Part shown: in pieces, positions 7,521 through 16,990 of the stretch
Position numbering within the stretch: the first letter of the stretch is position 1
Layout: each line of letters opens with the position of its first letter
NCBI GenBank assembly: GCA_964371055.1
Contig: CAYJLF010000006.1
Span: forward strand, 186,001-250,000
Reading direction: 5' to 3'
Origin: CAYJLF01 sp964371055
GTDB taxonomy: Bacteria; Eisenbacteria; RBG-16-71-46; CAIMUX01
DNA: 64,000 bases
The notes under the pieces: generated by a model
Told to the model about the DNA's origin: nothing
Seen by the model: the letters and a program-made list of their open reading frames with translations, nothing else
The model's database searches: none
Program-made: the position numbers and the translations under genes

Positions 7521-8489
7521 TCAGTTCCCCGGATCCAGCGCGGCCGGCGTGCCCATCCCCTGCTCCCCCGCCTCCCAGATCCGCGCGAGCATTTCCGCCT
7601 TCGACCTCAACTGCCGGCCCACTCCCTTGAGAGCATCCGGGGTCGGGAAGATGATCTTGTCCTTCTGAAAGCCGAGGAGACCCGATCGTCCCCTGCCTTC
7701 GCGGCCATATCCGGAGGCAACGCCGATCCACTCTCCCTGGTAGCGGCCTAGGGCCAGGACGGTCACCCGCGTGTCATCGAGCGCGCCGCCCAGCAGTCGG
7801 TCGATCACGCCATCGATGTCGATCCAGATCTCGCCGTGATCGAGCGCGAAGAGATGCACCTGTTCGAGCGTGACCGTGCGCTGCTTGACCTCCTCGCCGC
7901 GGCCCGATGTCTCCACCAGGTCCAGCCGCGGGAACTGCCACTCCCGGAATCGGCACTCCCGCGTCGTGGTGAAACTGCCGGGATGATACCCAAGGATGCT
8001 GTAGGGGACCGGCAGGTCGATCGGTTCGTCGAGATCGATCGAGATCCGCGCGGTCCACCCGCGACGGACCGGTGCCCGGGTGATCGTGCGGACGACTGTA
8101 TAGGGGAGGGGGCTCTTCCGCCCCAACCGGTCCAGTTCCTGGCACAGGCGCTCCTCAGTGAGAGTGCCGTAGGTGCCGGAGGTGACGAGGTTGATGAGGA
8201 TCCCGAAGATGGGATCCTTGACTCCCTCCGCGGCTCCGATGATCTCGGGCAGGGAGTCCTCCTCCCCGTCTCCGGCCGAGACCGCCATCGCCGCCGCCGG
8301 ATGCTCCCCGGTCAGCGCGGGAGTCCCGGACGGATCGGCGTCGGCGGGTGACTCCGCGAGCGAGCCGGATCCGAACAGAACGGCGGCCGCGACGAACCAC
8401 CCCGCGGCGAGGGCGCGCCCGCGGCGCCGCGGCTTGTTCCGGTCGATCGGCCCCGGATCCTCTCCTGTGATCATCTCCTGGCTGCTCAT
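7521..8489 (-). CDS. Membrane-anchored or secreted protein of unknown function
   Basis: 322 residues from the ATG at 8489; the open frame extends further but would overlap the upstream gene. A basic N-terminus (NKPRRRGR) is followed by one hydrophobic segment (about residues 27-45), which would act as a signal peptide or anchor. A linker rich in Ala, Pro and Asp follows, and then a soluble domain of about 220 residues that I do not recognise, including SILGYHPGSFTTTRECRF and IWIDIDGVIDRLLGG. It lies 28 bases downstream of the glycosyltransferase gene and is probably in its operon, so a role at the cell envelope is likely but not shown. Confidence 0.6.
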   Translation of the reverse strand: MSSQEMITGEDPGPIDRNKPRRRGRALAAGWFVAAAVLFGSGSLAESPADADPSGTPALTGEHPAAAMAVSAGDGEEDSLPEIIGAAEGVKDPIFGILINLVTSGTYGTLTEERLCQELDRLGRKSPLPYTVVRTITRAPVRRGWTARISIDLDEPIDLPVPYSILGYHPGSFTTTRECRFREWQFPRLDLVETSGRGEEVKQRTVTLEQVHLFALDHGEIWIDIDGVIDRLLGGALDDTRVTVLALGRYQGEWIGVASGYGREGRGRSGLLGFQKDKIIFPTPDALKGVGRQLRSKAEMLARIWEAGEQGMGTPAALDPGN

Positions 8490-8517
8490 CGTGCTCTCTT
8501 TCACCCCCGACCTGACT

Positions 8518-10626
8518 TCAGGGTCCCACCCGCGTGTCTCCGCGCTCGAGCAGCGCGCGCGCCTCCCGGTTCTCGGGATCGAACCGCAGCGCGGTCCGGA
8601 GCTGCTCGCCCGCGCGGACCCCATCGCCCATCTCCGCAAGCACGAGGCCGAGTTCGGCGTGCACACGCCCCAGCCCGACCGCGCGCCCGCTGCGACGCGC
8701 CATCGCGATGGTTCGATCCAGATCACGCCCTGCGGCCAGGTCGGACGGCGGGGTTCGCACCCCGTCCAGGTACTCCCGGCCGTGAAAGACGAGGATGCCG
8801 AGCTTCCATCGCGTCATCAACTCCCCGCCGAGGTGCAGAGCGGGCGCATAGGCGGGAGACTCAGCCAGGGTCCGGCGCAGCGTTTCGAAGGCGAGATCGT
8901 AAGCCCTGGCCTCCGCGAATGCCCGGCCCAGCACCGTCCCGAACCCCGGATGCCCGACCCGGGGGAACTCCGTCCGCACGCGGGCCAGGTGCGCCACGAC
9001 CTGTGTCGTCGCTTCCCGATCCTCGGCCTGCCCCGACCCGACGCTCGAAGGAACCTCATAGACGAACCAGGTCGTCGCGATCCGCCGCGTCGGCCGGAGC
9101 TCTTTGAGCCAGGCGTAGGCCTGCTCGCCCCCGTTCAGCACTCCATAGAGCGCATTGGCATTGACGATGACCTCACCGGAGGTCGGACGGAACGCGTAGG
9201 GATTGATCTGGACCTTCCGATCGGATCTCGCCAGATCGGCACGCAGGAAGCGATCGTTGGTTCCCCAGTCGTAGTTCGAGTCGACCAGGACGCGGTGCCC
9301 GTTCCGCGCCCCGCCGGCGAACAGGTTGAAGTAGGAGAGATGGTGCGGCGTGATGAACGCGGCGTGAACGAGGTAGGAGGCCACGAGTGCGGCGACCAGC
9401 GGGCGGCCCCACGGGATCGACGCAGTGCCGCCACCGTTCCAGATCCGCACCGCCCCCACTCCCGCCGCCATGGCGAAGAAGGGGTAGAGCATCAGCACGT
9501 GACGCAGGCCGATGTTGATCCGGCTGGCCATCGCTCCCGCGAGGAACAGCACGATTGGAACCGTCACGAGAAGGAGGGCGCGCCGCGAACGCGCCCCGAC
9601 AAGACCCGCGGCCAGCAGCAGCAGGGTCACGATCGGGGTCTTGACCGCGATCGCCACGGGAAAGAAGTACCACCACCCCTGAGTCGAGTAGTTCCCCAGG
9701 AGATACCCCCAGTGCCCCTGGACGTTGTGCTCCCGCAGACCGGCGAAGGCCTCCAGGTAGAGCGGCGGCAGCAAGGCGCCGCCGCGCAGCGGGGGGTGAA
9801 GGTAGACGAGATGCACCAGCACGAACCAGGCGACGGGCAGCAGGACCCAGGGGAGAAGTCGCGCGAGGCGTACCGATCCGGCCGGCCGGCCACCTGCCGG
9901 CGATCGATCCGCCCCGGCCGGCGGCCTCGCGGGGCCGCTCCGCCACGCACTTTCACCGCGAAGGATCCGGGGCAGATGCAGCAGGAGCACACCATACACA
10001 AGCGGGACGAGGAGCAGGGCCTGGATCTTGATCAAAGTCGCGGCGGCCAGGGCCAGCGAGAGGAGCGCCATGCGCCGCCCGTCCGGCCGCTCGAGATAGC
10101 GATCGAGGAGATAGAGCGTCAGGAGGACGAAGAACGCCGTGGGCAGATCGAGCGTCGCGAGGGTCGCGTGCGCCAGCAGGTTGGGACAGAAAGCCGCGAA
10201 GAGAAGCGCAACCAGGCCGGCCGCTTCACCGAAGATCCTGCTTCCGAGGCGCCAGGTCAGAAGGCACGTCAGGAGCCCCATGAGGATCACCGGCAGGCGG
10301 AAGAGAAAGAGGTGCTGCTCGGTCCAGAGGGTGTACGACACGCCCGAGATCGCCGCCGGCAGCGCGATCAGGATCTGTCCCAGAGGGAAGTTGTCGATGC
10401 CGCCGCTGAACTCTCCGGACTTGAGATAGAGCCATCCACCAGGGATGTGCGCGGCCAGCTCGTCACACGCGCCGGAGTTCAGGAGGGCGGCGAAGGTGGC
10501 GTTGAGCGCGAAGAGCCCGCAGAGGACCCAGACGAGGACCCGCCGCCGGGAGTCCGGCAGCGTGGTCCAGCGATCGAGCGCAGCGAAGAGGCGGTTCATG
10601 GCGATGGTCACGCCGCCAAGCGGCAT
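8518..10626 (-). CDS. GT39/ArnT-like membrane glycosyltransferase with C-terminal TPR-like domain
   Basis: 702 residues, or 693 if translation begins at the second Met (10599). The first two thirds hold roughly ten or more membrane helices. Early after the first helix is GACDELAAHIPGG, the acidic (DE) first periplasmic loop of GT-C enzymes that use polyprenyl-phosphate sugars (PMT/ArnT family). A later loop, HHLSYFNLFAGG, is also typical of GT39 relatives. The last 130 residues form helical TPR-like repeats (RTALRFDPENREARALLERG). It probably transfers a sugar to protein or lipid on the outer face of the inner membrane. Donor and acceptor are unknown. Confidence 0.78.
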   Translation of the reverse strand: MPLGGVTIAMNRLFAALDRWTTLPDSRRRVLVWVLCGLFALNATFAALLNSGACDELAAHIPGGWLYLKSGEFSGGIDNFPLGQILIALPAAISGVSYTLWTEQHLFLFRLPVILMGLLTCLLTWRLGSRIFGEAAGLVALLFAAFCPNLLAHATLATLDLPTAFFVLLTLYLLDRYLERPDGRRMALLSLALAAATLIKIQALLLVPLVYGVLLLHLPRILRGESAWRSGPARPPAGADRSPAGGRPAGSVRLARLLPWVLLPVAWFVLVHLVYLHPPLRGGALLPPLYLEAFAGLREHNVQGHWGYLLGNYSTQGWWYFFPVAIAVKTPIVTLLLLAAGLVGARSRRALLLVTVPIVLFLAGAMASRINIGLRHVLMLYPFFAMAAGVGAVRIWNGGGTASIPWGRPLVAALVASYLVHAAFITPHHLSYFNLFAGGARNGHRVLVDSNYDWGTNDRFLRADLARSDRKVQINPYAFRPTSGEVIVNANALYGVLNGGEQAYAWLKELRPTRRIATTWFVYEVPSSVGSGQAEDREATTQVVAHLARVRTEFPRVGHPGFGTVLGRAFAEARAYDLAFETLRRTLAESPAYAPALHLGGELMTRWKLGILVFHGREYLDGVRTPPSDLAAGRDLDRTIAMARRSGRAVGLGRVHAELGLVLAEMGDGVRAGEQLRTALRFDPENREARALLERGDTRVGP

Positions 10627-10660
10627 GAACAGCGAGTGTCTGGGGTCGGGTTGCGGGGTG

Positions 10661-11008
10661 TCAATCGTCGACTGGTCTCTGGCGCAGCCGCTTGACGTGG
10701 GAGACCCGCTGTTTCTCCCTCCGTCGCTCGTCGCGCGCGGCCGCGGTCGGCGCGGTGGGAACCCGCTTCTTCCGCTTGCGGTTGCGGGCGGCCAGCGTTT
10801 CCCGGATCCGGTCCAGCGCGCGCAGGCGATTGGCCGACTGGCTGCGGCTCTCGGTAGCGATCCGCGTGATCCCGGTCGGCAGGTGGACCGCCCTCACCGC
10901 CGACTCGGTCTTGTTCTTCTTCTGACCGCCCGGCCCGGAGGACTTGTAGGGCGTGATCGAACAGGACTTCTCAAGCTCCAACAGCTCCCTGGTCCATCGG
11001 AGCGGCAC
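10661..11008 (-). CDS. RF-1 domain (GGQ) release-factor homologue, ArfB-like
   Basis: 115 residues from a GTG at 11008, chosen because AGAGGAGG lies 7 bases upstream; an ATG at 11059 has no such site. The GGQ motif sits in SSGPGGQKKNKTESAV, the hallmark of class I release factors and of stalled-ribosome rescue hydrolases that cut peptidyl-tRNA. There is no stop-codon recognition domain. The C-terminus is a long basic tail (RNRKRKK ... RDERRREKQR), which in ArfB (YaeJ) enters the empty mRNA channel. Rescue of stalled ribosomes is therefore the likely role, although other small GGQ proteins exist. Confidence 0.78.
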   Translation of the reverse strand: MPLRWTRELLELEKSCSITPYKSSGPGGQKKNKTESAVRAVHLPTGITRIATESRSQSANRLRALDRIRETLAARNRKRKKRVPTAPTAAARDERRREKQRVSHVKRLRQRPVDD

Positions 11009-11185
11009 GACGCGGCCTCCTCTGAGTGTGACTGAGCCCCGACACGTGACCTCGATCATACGCGGAGGGCCCCGGGACGCGGGAGGAGGAACCGCACCCG
11101 AGGCCCCCCAGGTTGCCGGCGGGGCGGAGCCGTAAGCTGCTCGGCACGTGTCGTCGATCTAGACCCCGCCCCGCACGCTCCTAGC

Positions 11186-12190
11186 CTACCTTCCGAACGT
11201 GCACGCCGACCCGGCTCGGGGAGCGCCGCACCAGGCCATGCTGGCGCGTGACTCCTCGACCGGTTCGGACGGCGCGTTCGAGGCAGGCGTCGCCGTAACT
11301 CCTCCGGGATCCGCCGAGCTGACGGGCGCCGGAACCGAGTCAGTGGAATCCGCCTCGGCCGCGACCTCTTCGGTCTGCCAGGCTCCCTCGGCCGGGATAT
11401 CGCCGTTGCCCTGGAAAAGCTCTTCGATCTCGAGCAGGAGAACGACCTCGTCGTCCTTCGTTCTACGCCCCACGCTGCGCGTCAGGCCCGAGCTCAACCC
11501 CTGGTGGCGCAAGGAGAGCTCTTCGATGGACCGCTCCTTGAGCCGCTCGATCGATTCGACCTCATCGACCACCGCACCGAGGAGGCGCCCCTCGTGCATG
11601 AACACGACGACGATCTGCCGGTGCGCATGGGCGAGCCGCTCTCCGCAGAGCGTCAACACCTGGGAGAACGTCGCGAACTGCTTCTCTCGCAGATCGCGGA
11701 GCGCCTCGCCGGCATCGGGGTGGTTGTTCCGGAAGAGTCCCGCGACCCGCGCCTCTTCCTGGTGCAATGCGGCGTGGGGTCCCTCGAGCTTGGCCAGGTG
11801 TGCCTGCACCATCGGATTGCGGCTGTGGAAGGCGCGCAGCCAGACGCTCAGGGCGCACTGCGCGCATTCGACCGACGCCGGGCGGCCGGCCTGCGCGTCG
11901 GGCCGCTCCATCCGCTCCAGGGTCTGCCGGTGCTCGGTGTACGCCGCCTCGAGGCGCGAGGTGATCGCCCGCAGGTCGTCGTCGGCCGTGGGAAGGCCGA
12001 GACGGCGACGCAGATCGATGGTGGGAACCACCTGCCCGCGCATGGTGATCAGTCCCAGCACATACTCCGGCAGGTTCGGCACCGCGGTCACGGTCGGGAT
12101 TTCCGCCATCTCTCGGATGTTCGTGGCCCGCACGCCAAACAGCTGATCGCGAACCCGCAACAGGACCCACGGCACGTTCAGATCGATCAT
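11186..12190 (-). CDS. cheW: CheW-like chemotaxis adaptor with an inserted CZB zinc-binding domain
   Basis: 334 residues from the ATG at 12190, with GGAGGA about 6 bases upstream. Residues 1-70 are the first half of a CheW fold (FGVRATNIREM ... VLGLITMRGQVVPTIDLRRRLGL), and residues about 190-262 are the second half (VVVDEVESIERL ... VVLLLEIEELF). Between them is a helical insert matching a chemoreceptor zinc-binding domain: His87, Cys112 in CALSVWL, His139 and His143 fit the three-His one-Cys zinc site. The C-terminal 70 residues are low-complexity. It should couple receptors to CheA while sensing zinc or an oxidant such as HOCl. No che genes are adjacent. Confidence 0.8.
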   Translation of the reverse strand: MIDLNVPWVLLRVRDQLFGVRATNIREMAEIPTVTAVPNLPEYVLGLITMRGQVVPTIDLRRRLGLPTADDDLRAITSRLEAAYTEHRQTLERMERPDAQAGRPASVECAQCALSVWLRAFHSRNPMVQAHLAKLEGPHAALHQEEARVAGLFRNNHPDAGEALRDLREKQFATFSQVLTLCGERLAHAHRQIVVVFMHEGRLLGAVVDEVESIERLKERSIEELSLRHQGLSSGLTRSVGRRTKDDEVVLLLEIEELFQGNGDIPAEGAWQTEEVAAEADSTDSVPAPVSSADPGGVTATPASNAPSEPVEESRASMAWCGAPRAGSACTFGR

Positions 12191-12633
12191 CGAGATTCCT
12201 CCGCATTCGGAAGTCGTCGGCGGGAACCAGGCGGATACGCCCAGACCGTGGCTCCCCCTCTCGTTCTCGATCGTCAAGACCGGTGCCATGCAGATGAGTC
12301 GGTCTCTCGTCACGACGGCGCGCTTTCCCGTCGCCCGGAATCCCCGACGCTCCACGTCAGACCTGCGAGCGCAAAAAATTGCGCATCAAGTAGATACACA
12401 CTTTCGGCCGATTCCGGCCGCAGGCGTTTCCCCCTCCCCGGAAGCGCCGCGTTCAATCCGGACCCCATCGCTCGTTCCCTCCTCATGCCCCGGCGGACCT
12501 TCACTCCGGGCAGACACGCAATCGCGGACGGGCAGACTGCACGACGAGAGGGGGCGAGAGGGTGGGATGCACGCGCCCGCTCCCGGTGTACGATCGCGCC
12601 GCAACCCAGCCGTCATCGAAGGAAAGGACGTTC
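12191..12633. other. Divergent intergenic region (CheW / MFS)
   Basis: 443 bases between the divergent CheW-like and MFS genes. No protein-coding signal was seen. The one structured element is a perfect inverted repeat, GCGCAA-AAAA-TTGCGC, at 12369-12384, in a short AT-rich patch suitable for promoters or operator binding. No riboswitch signature was recognised. Confidence 0.5.
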
Positions 12634-13893
12634 GTGAACCGCAACCCAGCGCCGACTCCCGCGGGACGGGCCGCCGCCTTCCTCGGCATCAACCGGAGCA
12701 TCGCCGGACTCCTCACGATGGTCGTCTTGGTCGGCCTCGGCGAGAAGATGGCCGAGCGCTTCTTGCCCATCTACATGCTGGCCCTGGGCGGAGGGATCCT
12801 CGGCGTCGGGCTTTTGAACGGACTCGACAATCTCCTTTCCGCCCTCTACTCCTTCCCCGGCGGGTACCTGGCCGACCGCATGGGAACGAGGCGATCGCTT
12901 CTCGTCTTCAACGGAATGGCGATGGTCGGCTACGTCATCGTCATTCTGATTCCGGCCTGGTGGGCCGTGCTGCTGGGGGCCGCCTTCTTTCTCTCCTGGA
13001 CTGCGATCTCCCTCCCCGCGACGATGCAACTCGTCAACCAGGCGCTGCCGCGGACCAAGCGCACCATGGGCGTCTCCCTGCACTCGCTGACCAAGCGGAT
13101 CCCAATGTCGCTGGGCCCCCTGCTGGGCGGGGCCTGCATCGGCATCTGGGGTGAACGCACCGGGGTACGGCTCGCCTTCGTCGTGGCCCTCTTGCTCGCG
13201 GTCATCGCCTCGCTCTTGCAGCAGAAGCTGATCGACGGTTCGATCGACGCGCTCCGCCGGCGCGAGCGCGCGGCCGAGCACAATCCCATCCGGCTCTGGA
13301 AGGAGATGCACCCCGACCTGCGGGGACTCCTGGTCAGCGACATCCTCGTGCGGTTCTGCGAGCAGATTCCCTACGCCTTCGTCGTCATCTGGGCGATGAA
13401 GACGCTCGGCGGCGAGGGGGTCGGAGGATCGCCGGTCACCGCCCTGCAGTTCGGCGTGCTGACCACGATCGAGATGACGACGGCCGTCCTCTGCTACCTG
13501 CCGGTCGCCTATTTCGCCGACCGGAGCGGGAAGAAGCCGTTCGTCGTCGTCACCTTCGCCTTCTTCACCCTCTTCCCCGCGGTTCTCTGGTTCAGCCGCT
13601 CCTTCTGGCCTCTGGTCGCCGCCTTCGTCATCCGGGGTCTCAAGGAATTCGGCGAGCCGACGCGCAAGGCGCTGATCATGGATCTCTCCCCCGAGGACCG
13701 GAAGGCCGGGATGTTCGGCCTGTACTACCTGGTCCGAGACGTGATCGTGTCGCTCGCTGCCTTCGGCGGCGCCTTCCTCTGGCAGGTCAGTCCCCGGGTC
13801 AACCTCACGGTCGCTTTTGCCTGCGGAGTGGCCGGCACCCTCTGGTTCGCCTGGCGGGGGAAGGATCTGCCGGTGGCCGATCGGACCGCGTGA
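12634..13893 (+). CDS. Major facilitator superfamily transporter
   Basis: 419 residues from the GTG at 12634 (AAGGA 5 bases upstream); the frame stays open further upstream without a better start. About twelve hydrophobic segments are seen. The loop after the second helix carries GGYLADRMGTRRSLL, the MFS motif A (G-x-x-x-D-R-x-G-x-R-R), repeated in degenerate form in the second half (AYFADRSGKKPFV). This is a proton- or gradient-driven carrier of the DHA/sugar-porter-like type. The substrate is not predictable. It lies about 60 bases upstream of a small secreted-protein gene, possibly in one transcript. Confidence 0.82.
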   Translation: MNRNPAPTPAGRAAAFLGINRSIAGLLTMVVLVGLGEKMAERFLPIYMLALGGGILGVGLLNGLDNLLSALYSFPGGYLADRMGTRRSLLVFNGMAMVGYVIVILIPAWWAVLLGAAFFLSWTAISLPATMQLVNQALPRTKRTMGVSLHSLTKRIPMSLGPLLGGACIGIWGERTGVRLAFVVALLLAVIASLLQQKLIDGSIDALRRRERAAEHNPIRLWKEMHPDLRGLLVSDILVRFCEQIPYAFVVIWAMKTLGGEGVGGSPVTALQFGVLTTIEMTTAVLCYLPVAYFADRSGKKPFVVVTFAFFTLFPAVLWFSRSFWPLVAAFVIRGLKEFGEPTRKALIMDLSPEDRKAGMFGLYYLVRDVIVSLAAFGGAFLWQVSPRVNLTVAFACGVAGTLWFAWRGKDLPVADRTA

Positions 13894-13952
13894 GCAAAGG
13901 TGACTGGGACGATCGGTCCGGTCGAAGACGATTCCAAAGGAGGAACCAGTCC

Positions 13953-14579
13953 ATGAAATCAACGTTCGGCCGGCGCGGCATCGATCGGCTTTCGCGGGCC
14001 GCGCACCCCCGGCCGGCCGCCGTGCCCACGTGGAGCGCCATCCCCGGCATCCTTGTCGTTGCCTTTCTCATCACCGCGGGCCTTCCCCGGATCGCCCGCG
14101 CGGAGGAATCCGTGAGCACCGCCACGCCTGCTTTCCCGGAAGTCCAGGGTCAAAACCTCGACGGCCGCTGGTTCAACCTGCCAGCCGACTTCGAGGGAGA
14201 GCGCAATCTCGTCTTCGTCGCCTTCGAACGGGGACAACAGGCCGAGGTCGACACCTGGCTCCCGCTGGCCCGCCGGCTGACCAGCGAGATCTCCGGAATG
14301 CGCTACTACGAACTCCCGACGATCCGCAAGTTGCCGGGGTTCGTGCGTGGCTGGATCGACGGCGGCATGCGCGACGGCATCCCCGATCCCGCCGCCCGCG
14401 CCGCCACGATCACGCTCTACCTCGACAAGGAGCCGTTCCGCCGGGCGCTCGACATCCGGACCGAGAAGAGCATCACGATCCTGGTCGTCGATCGCACCGG
14501 CGGCGTCCATTGGCAGACCGTCGGGGTCTGGACGCCGGAGAAGGAGTCGGCGCTGCGGAGACTGCTCTCCGGCACCTAG
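13953..14579 (+). CDS. Exported thioredoxin-fold-like protein without catalytic cysteines
   Basis: 208 residues. AAAGGAGG sits 9 bases before the ATG at 13953. Residues about 25-50 form a hydrophobic signal segment ending RIARAEE. The mature part begins like a redoxin/TlpA domain (PAFPEVQGQNLDGRWFNLP, then NLVFVAFERGQQAEVDTW) and ends with ITILVVDRTGGVHWQTVG, but it contains no cysteine, so it cannot be a thiol oxidoreductase. It could act as an assembly or binding factor. Its stop codon shares the bases CTAG with the stop of the convergent protease gene. Confidence 0.6.
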   Translation: MKSTFGRRGIDRLSRAAHPRPAAVPTWSAIPGILVVAFLITAGLPRIARAEESVSTATPAFPEVQGQNLDGRWFNLPADFEGERNLVFVAFERGQQAEVDTWLPLARRLTSEISGMRYYELPTIRKLPGFVRGWIDGGMRDGIPDPAARAATITLYLDKEPFRRALDIRTEKSITILVVDRTGGVHWQTVGVWTPEKESALRRLLSGT

Positions 14580-16990
14580 CGAATCACCAGGACCTTCTCC
14601 GTCCGCGCCGGCTCCCCGTCCACCGCCACGCGGAGGAAGTAGACCCCCGTCGGCGCCTCGAGGCCGCCCGCCCCTGGACTCCAGTCGAGGAAGGTCGCGC
14701 CCGCGCCGAGTCGCTCCGCTTGACGGACGGCCAACCGGCGCCCCGCCGTGTCGTACAACTCCAGGCTGATCCCGGCCGCACGCCGCAATTCCAGCTCCAC
14801 GCGCCACGCACCCGGACCCGGATTGGGATGAACCGCGAGGCGCAGAAGGTCGGCGGCGTTCGCCCTTCCTACCTCCCCCTGGATCAGGATCGGGAAGCCT
14901 GTGGCCTGCACGTTCGCCAATGCCCCATGCGGAGTCGCGGCCTCCAACCCGGCCAGCGCGAGGCGCGTGATCCCCTCCGGCAGGATCCAGACCGCTTCGA
15001 CCGGGGACCCGGCCTCGGCAGACGAAAGCACGGCCTCGTCGAGCGGAACACCGAACGGTTCGCCTGGCGACTGCCGTCCCGAGCCCCCGAGGTTATACAG
15101 GATGACCCGCGCGGTACCGTCCTCGCGGACCCGCGCGATCCCCTGCCACTGGTTCGTACACTCCAGTGTCTCCAACTCCGTGGACGGGGAAAGCGAGGTT
15201 CCCTCCAGCCGCAAGTCCAGCGCCGCGATCTCGGTCTCGTCCCAACGCAGCCGCACCGCTGCGCGGCCTCCGACCTCGACGAGCAACGCCTCGACCTCGC
15301 CGGCGGAGAGCGCGAGCGATTCCGCCGCGGGTGCATTCTTGCCCAGGATGATGTTCACGACCAGAACCAGGTCGAGCACGCTGATCCGGCTATCGCCGTT
15401 GCGATCGGCGTTTTCCACCCCCTGCGTCGAAAGGGGCGTCACGGCCAGGATGTGATTGACCATCGCGACTAAGTCCTGGACGTTGACCTGACCATCGACG
15501 TTGGCGTCGCCGGCCAGGTCGCCCCCTCCGGCCGGATCATGGCCGTCGATGTAGAGCACGCCGGTACTCTGCGGATCGAGGTGGTCCCGCAGGCGCGTGG
15601 GGGCAGTCCCGCCTCCGCTCCAGGATCGCGAGAGGCGCCCGTACCAGTCGGAAGCCGTCGGGTCCTCGCAGGACGCGCCGCCGCCGTGGAGCTGCCCGAC
15701 GATCCGGCGGTCCTCATCCCAGATGCCCGATCCCGAGGAGCCCGGCTCGGTCGTGCCGTCGTCCCACATGATCACGCGCCAGTGCGTGCCATCCCCCGGT
15801 GTCGGGTCGGCCAGGTACGTGGTCACCGACAGCGCGCTTTCGGTGAAACTGATCGCCTTCTCGTCGCAGTTGGGATGGTGAATGCCGACGGCGCGGGATG
15901 GCCGCGTCTCTTCCCGCGCATCCCAGCCGGCATAGTAGACGTTGAAGGCCGCGTCCGGCGTCTCTTCCAGGCGCACCAGGCAGAAGTCCGAGGTGGCGTT
16001 CTTCGCCAGCAGCAGGCAGCCGTTCTGCGACTGGGCGAGCGAGCCGCCGCCGAGTTGTCCGCAGGTGGGCGACTCGAAATTCCAGTACAGCACCATCGTG
16101 CCGTCGTTCGCCGTGGTGATCGCGCAGTGGTTGGCCGTCAAAAAGAGCGGCGGCCGCGCCGGGTCGTGGCTGTTGAGCAACGTTCCCGTGCAGGTCCAGG
16201 CCCCGTTCAGCGTGTAGACACCGACCGCACGGATCTCCGCCCTCCACGGATCCCCCTCGGGACAGATCACGTCGTTGTTGCACAATCCCTGCTTGGACGG
16301 ATCGCCGGATCCGAATCCCAGGTAATCGTGGTTCACCCAGCCGATCCGCAGCTCAGGCTCGAAGGGGGCATTAGCGGGGACGAAGAGTTCCAGGACCGCA
16401 TCGTCGCCCGGGACGATGGCACTCCAGAACTCTCCCCCGGGCGTGCGATCGGCCGCCGTATGGGGTCCCCGTACGTGCCACCGGCTCCGATCGAACGTGC
16501 CGGACGGGGCAGGCTCATCGCCCGCGTCCGGCGCCGGCATCGCCGCGAAGAGGTGAAGCTGCGCGCCGGGGGGGAGATCGTAGCGCGTGAACCCGAAGTT
16601 GAGGCTCCTGGCGCCTGGAGAGACGATCCGGAGCCGCCACAGACGTGCGCCGGCGGCGAGTTCTTCCCACGTCCCCGCGTTGTCCGGGCCGAAGTCGGCC
16701 CCGATCGGCTGCGCGAAGCGGAGCGGAGAGTCGGGGTGCGCCTCCTTCTCCCGCGCGTCTTCCCGCCGGCAGGCCTCTTCGTCCACCGGCGGCATCACCA
16801 CCAGGTCGATCCGCGCCAGCGGCATCAGGCTCGCGGCCGGATCGAAGCTCCACGGCCGCGAGGCTTCCGGCGCCCCCAGCACGGCCGTCACGCCGAAGAG
16901 GAGTGCGACCAGGAGCGGCACGATGGTCAGCGCGATCGATACGACCGAACCCGCCTGGGGTCCGACCGGAATGGGATGCCGATGGTTCAT
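14576..16990 (-). CDS. Secreted trypsin-like serine protease with dockerin repeats and FlgD-like C-terminal tail
   Basis: 804 residues from the ATG at 16990. A hydrophobic export segment is at about 15-40. The peptidase domain resembles lysyl endopeptidases: His288 in TANHC, Asp335 in ATSDFCL and Ser419 in GSSGSG, with several cysteines for disulfides. Two dockerin type I calcium repeats follow (GDANVDGQVNVQDL near 494 and DRNGDSRISVLDL near 529). The last 85 residues form a FlgD/T9SS-like beta domain (VHPNPGPGAWRVEL ... PTGVYFLRVAVDG), a tail common in FCB-group secreted proteins. It is likely extracellular or surface-bound. The P1 specificity is unproven. Confidence 0.82.
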   Translation of the reverse strand: MNHRHPIPVGPQAGSVVSIALTIVPLLVALLFGVTAVLGAPEASRPWSFDPAASLMPLARIDLVVMPPVDEEACRREDAREKEAHPDSPLRFAQPIGADFGPDNAGTWEELAAGARLWRLRIVSPGARSLNFGFTRYDLPPGAQLHLFAAMPAPDAGDEPAPSGTFDRSRWHVRGPHTAADRTPGGEFWSAIVPGDDAVLELFVPANAPFEPELRIGWVNHDYLGFGSGDPSKQGLCNNDVICPEGDPWRAEIRAVGVYTLNGAWTCTGTLLNSHDPARPPLFLTANHCAITTANDGTMVLYWNFESPTCGQLGGGSLAQSQNGCLLLAKNATSDFCLVRLEETPDAAFNVYYAGWDAREETRPSRAVGIHHPNCDEKAISFTESALSVTTYLADPTPGDGTHWRVIMWDDGTTEPGSSGSGIWDEDRRIVGQLHGGGASCEDPTASDWYGRLSRSWSGGGTAPTRLRDHLDPQSTGVLYIDGHDPAGGGDLAGDANVDGQVNVQDLVAMVNHILAVTPLSTQGVENADRNGDSRISVLDLVLVVNIILGKNAPAAESLALSAGEVEALLVEVGGRAAVRLRWDETEIAALDLRLEGTSLSPSTELETLECTNQWQGIARVREDGTARVILYNLGGSGRQSPGEPFGVPLDEAVLSSAEAGSPVEAVWILPEGITRLALAGLEAATPHGALANVQATGFPILIQGEVGRANAADLLRLAVHPNPGPGAWRVELELRRAAGISLELYDTAGRRLAVRQAERLGAGATFLDWSPGAGGLEAPTGVYFLRVAVDGEPARTEKVLVIR

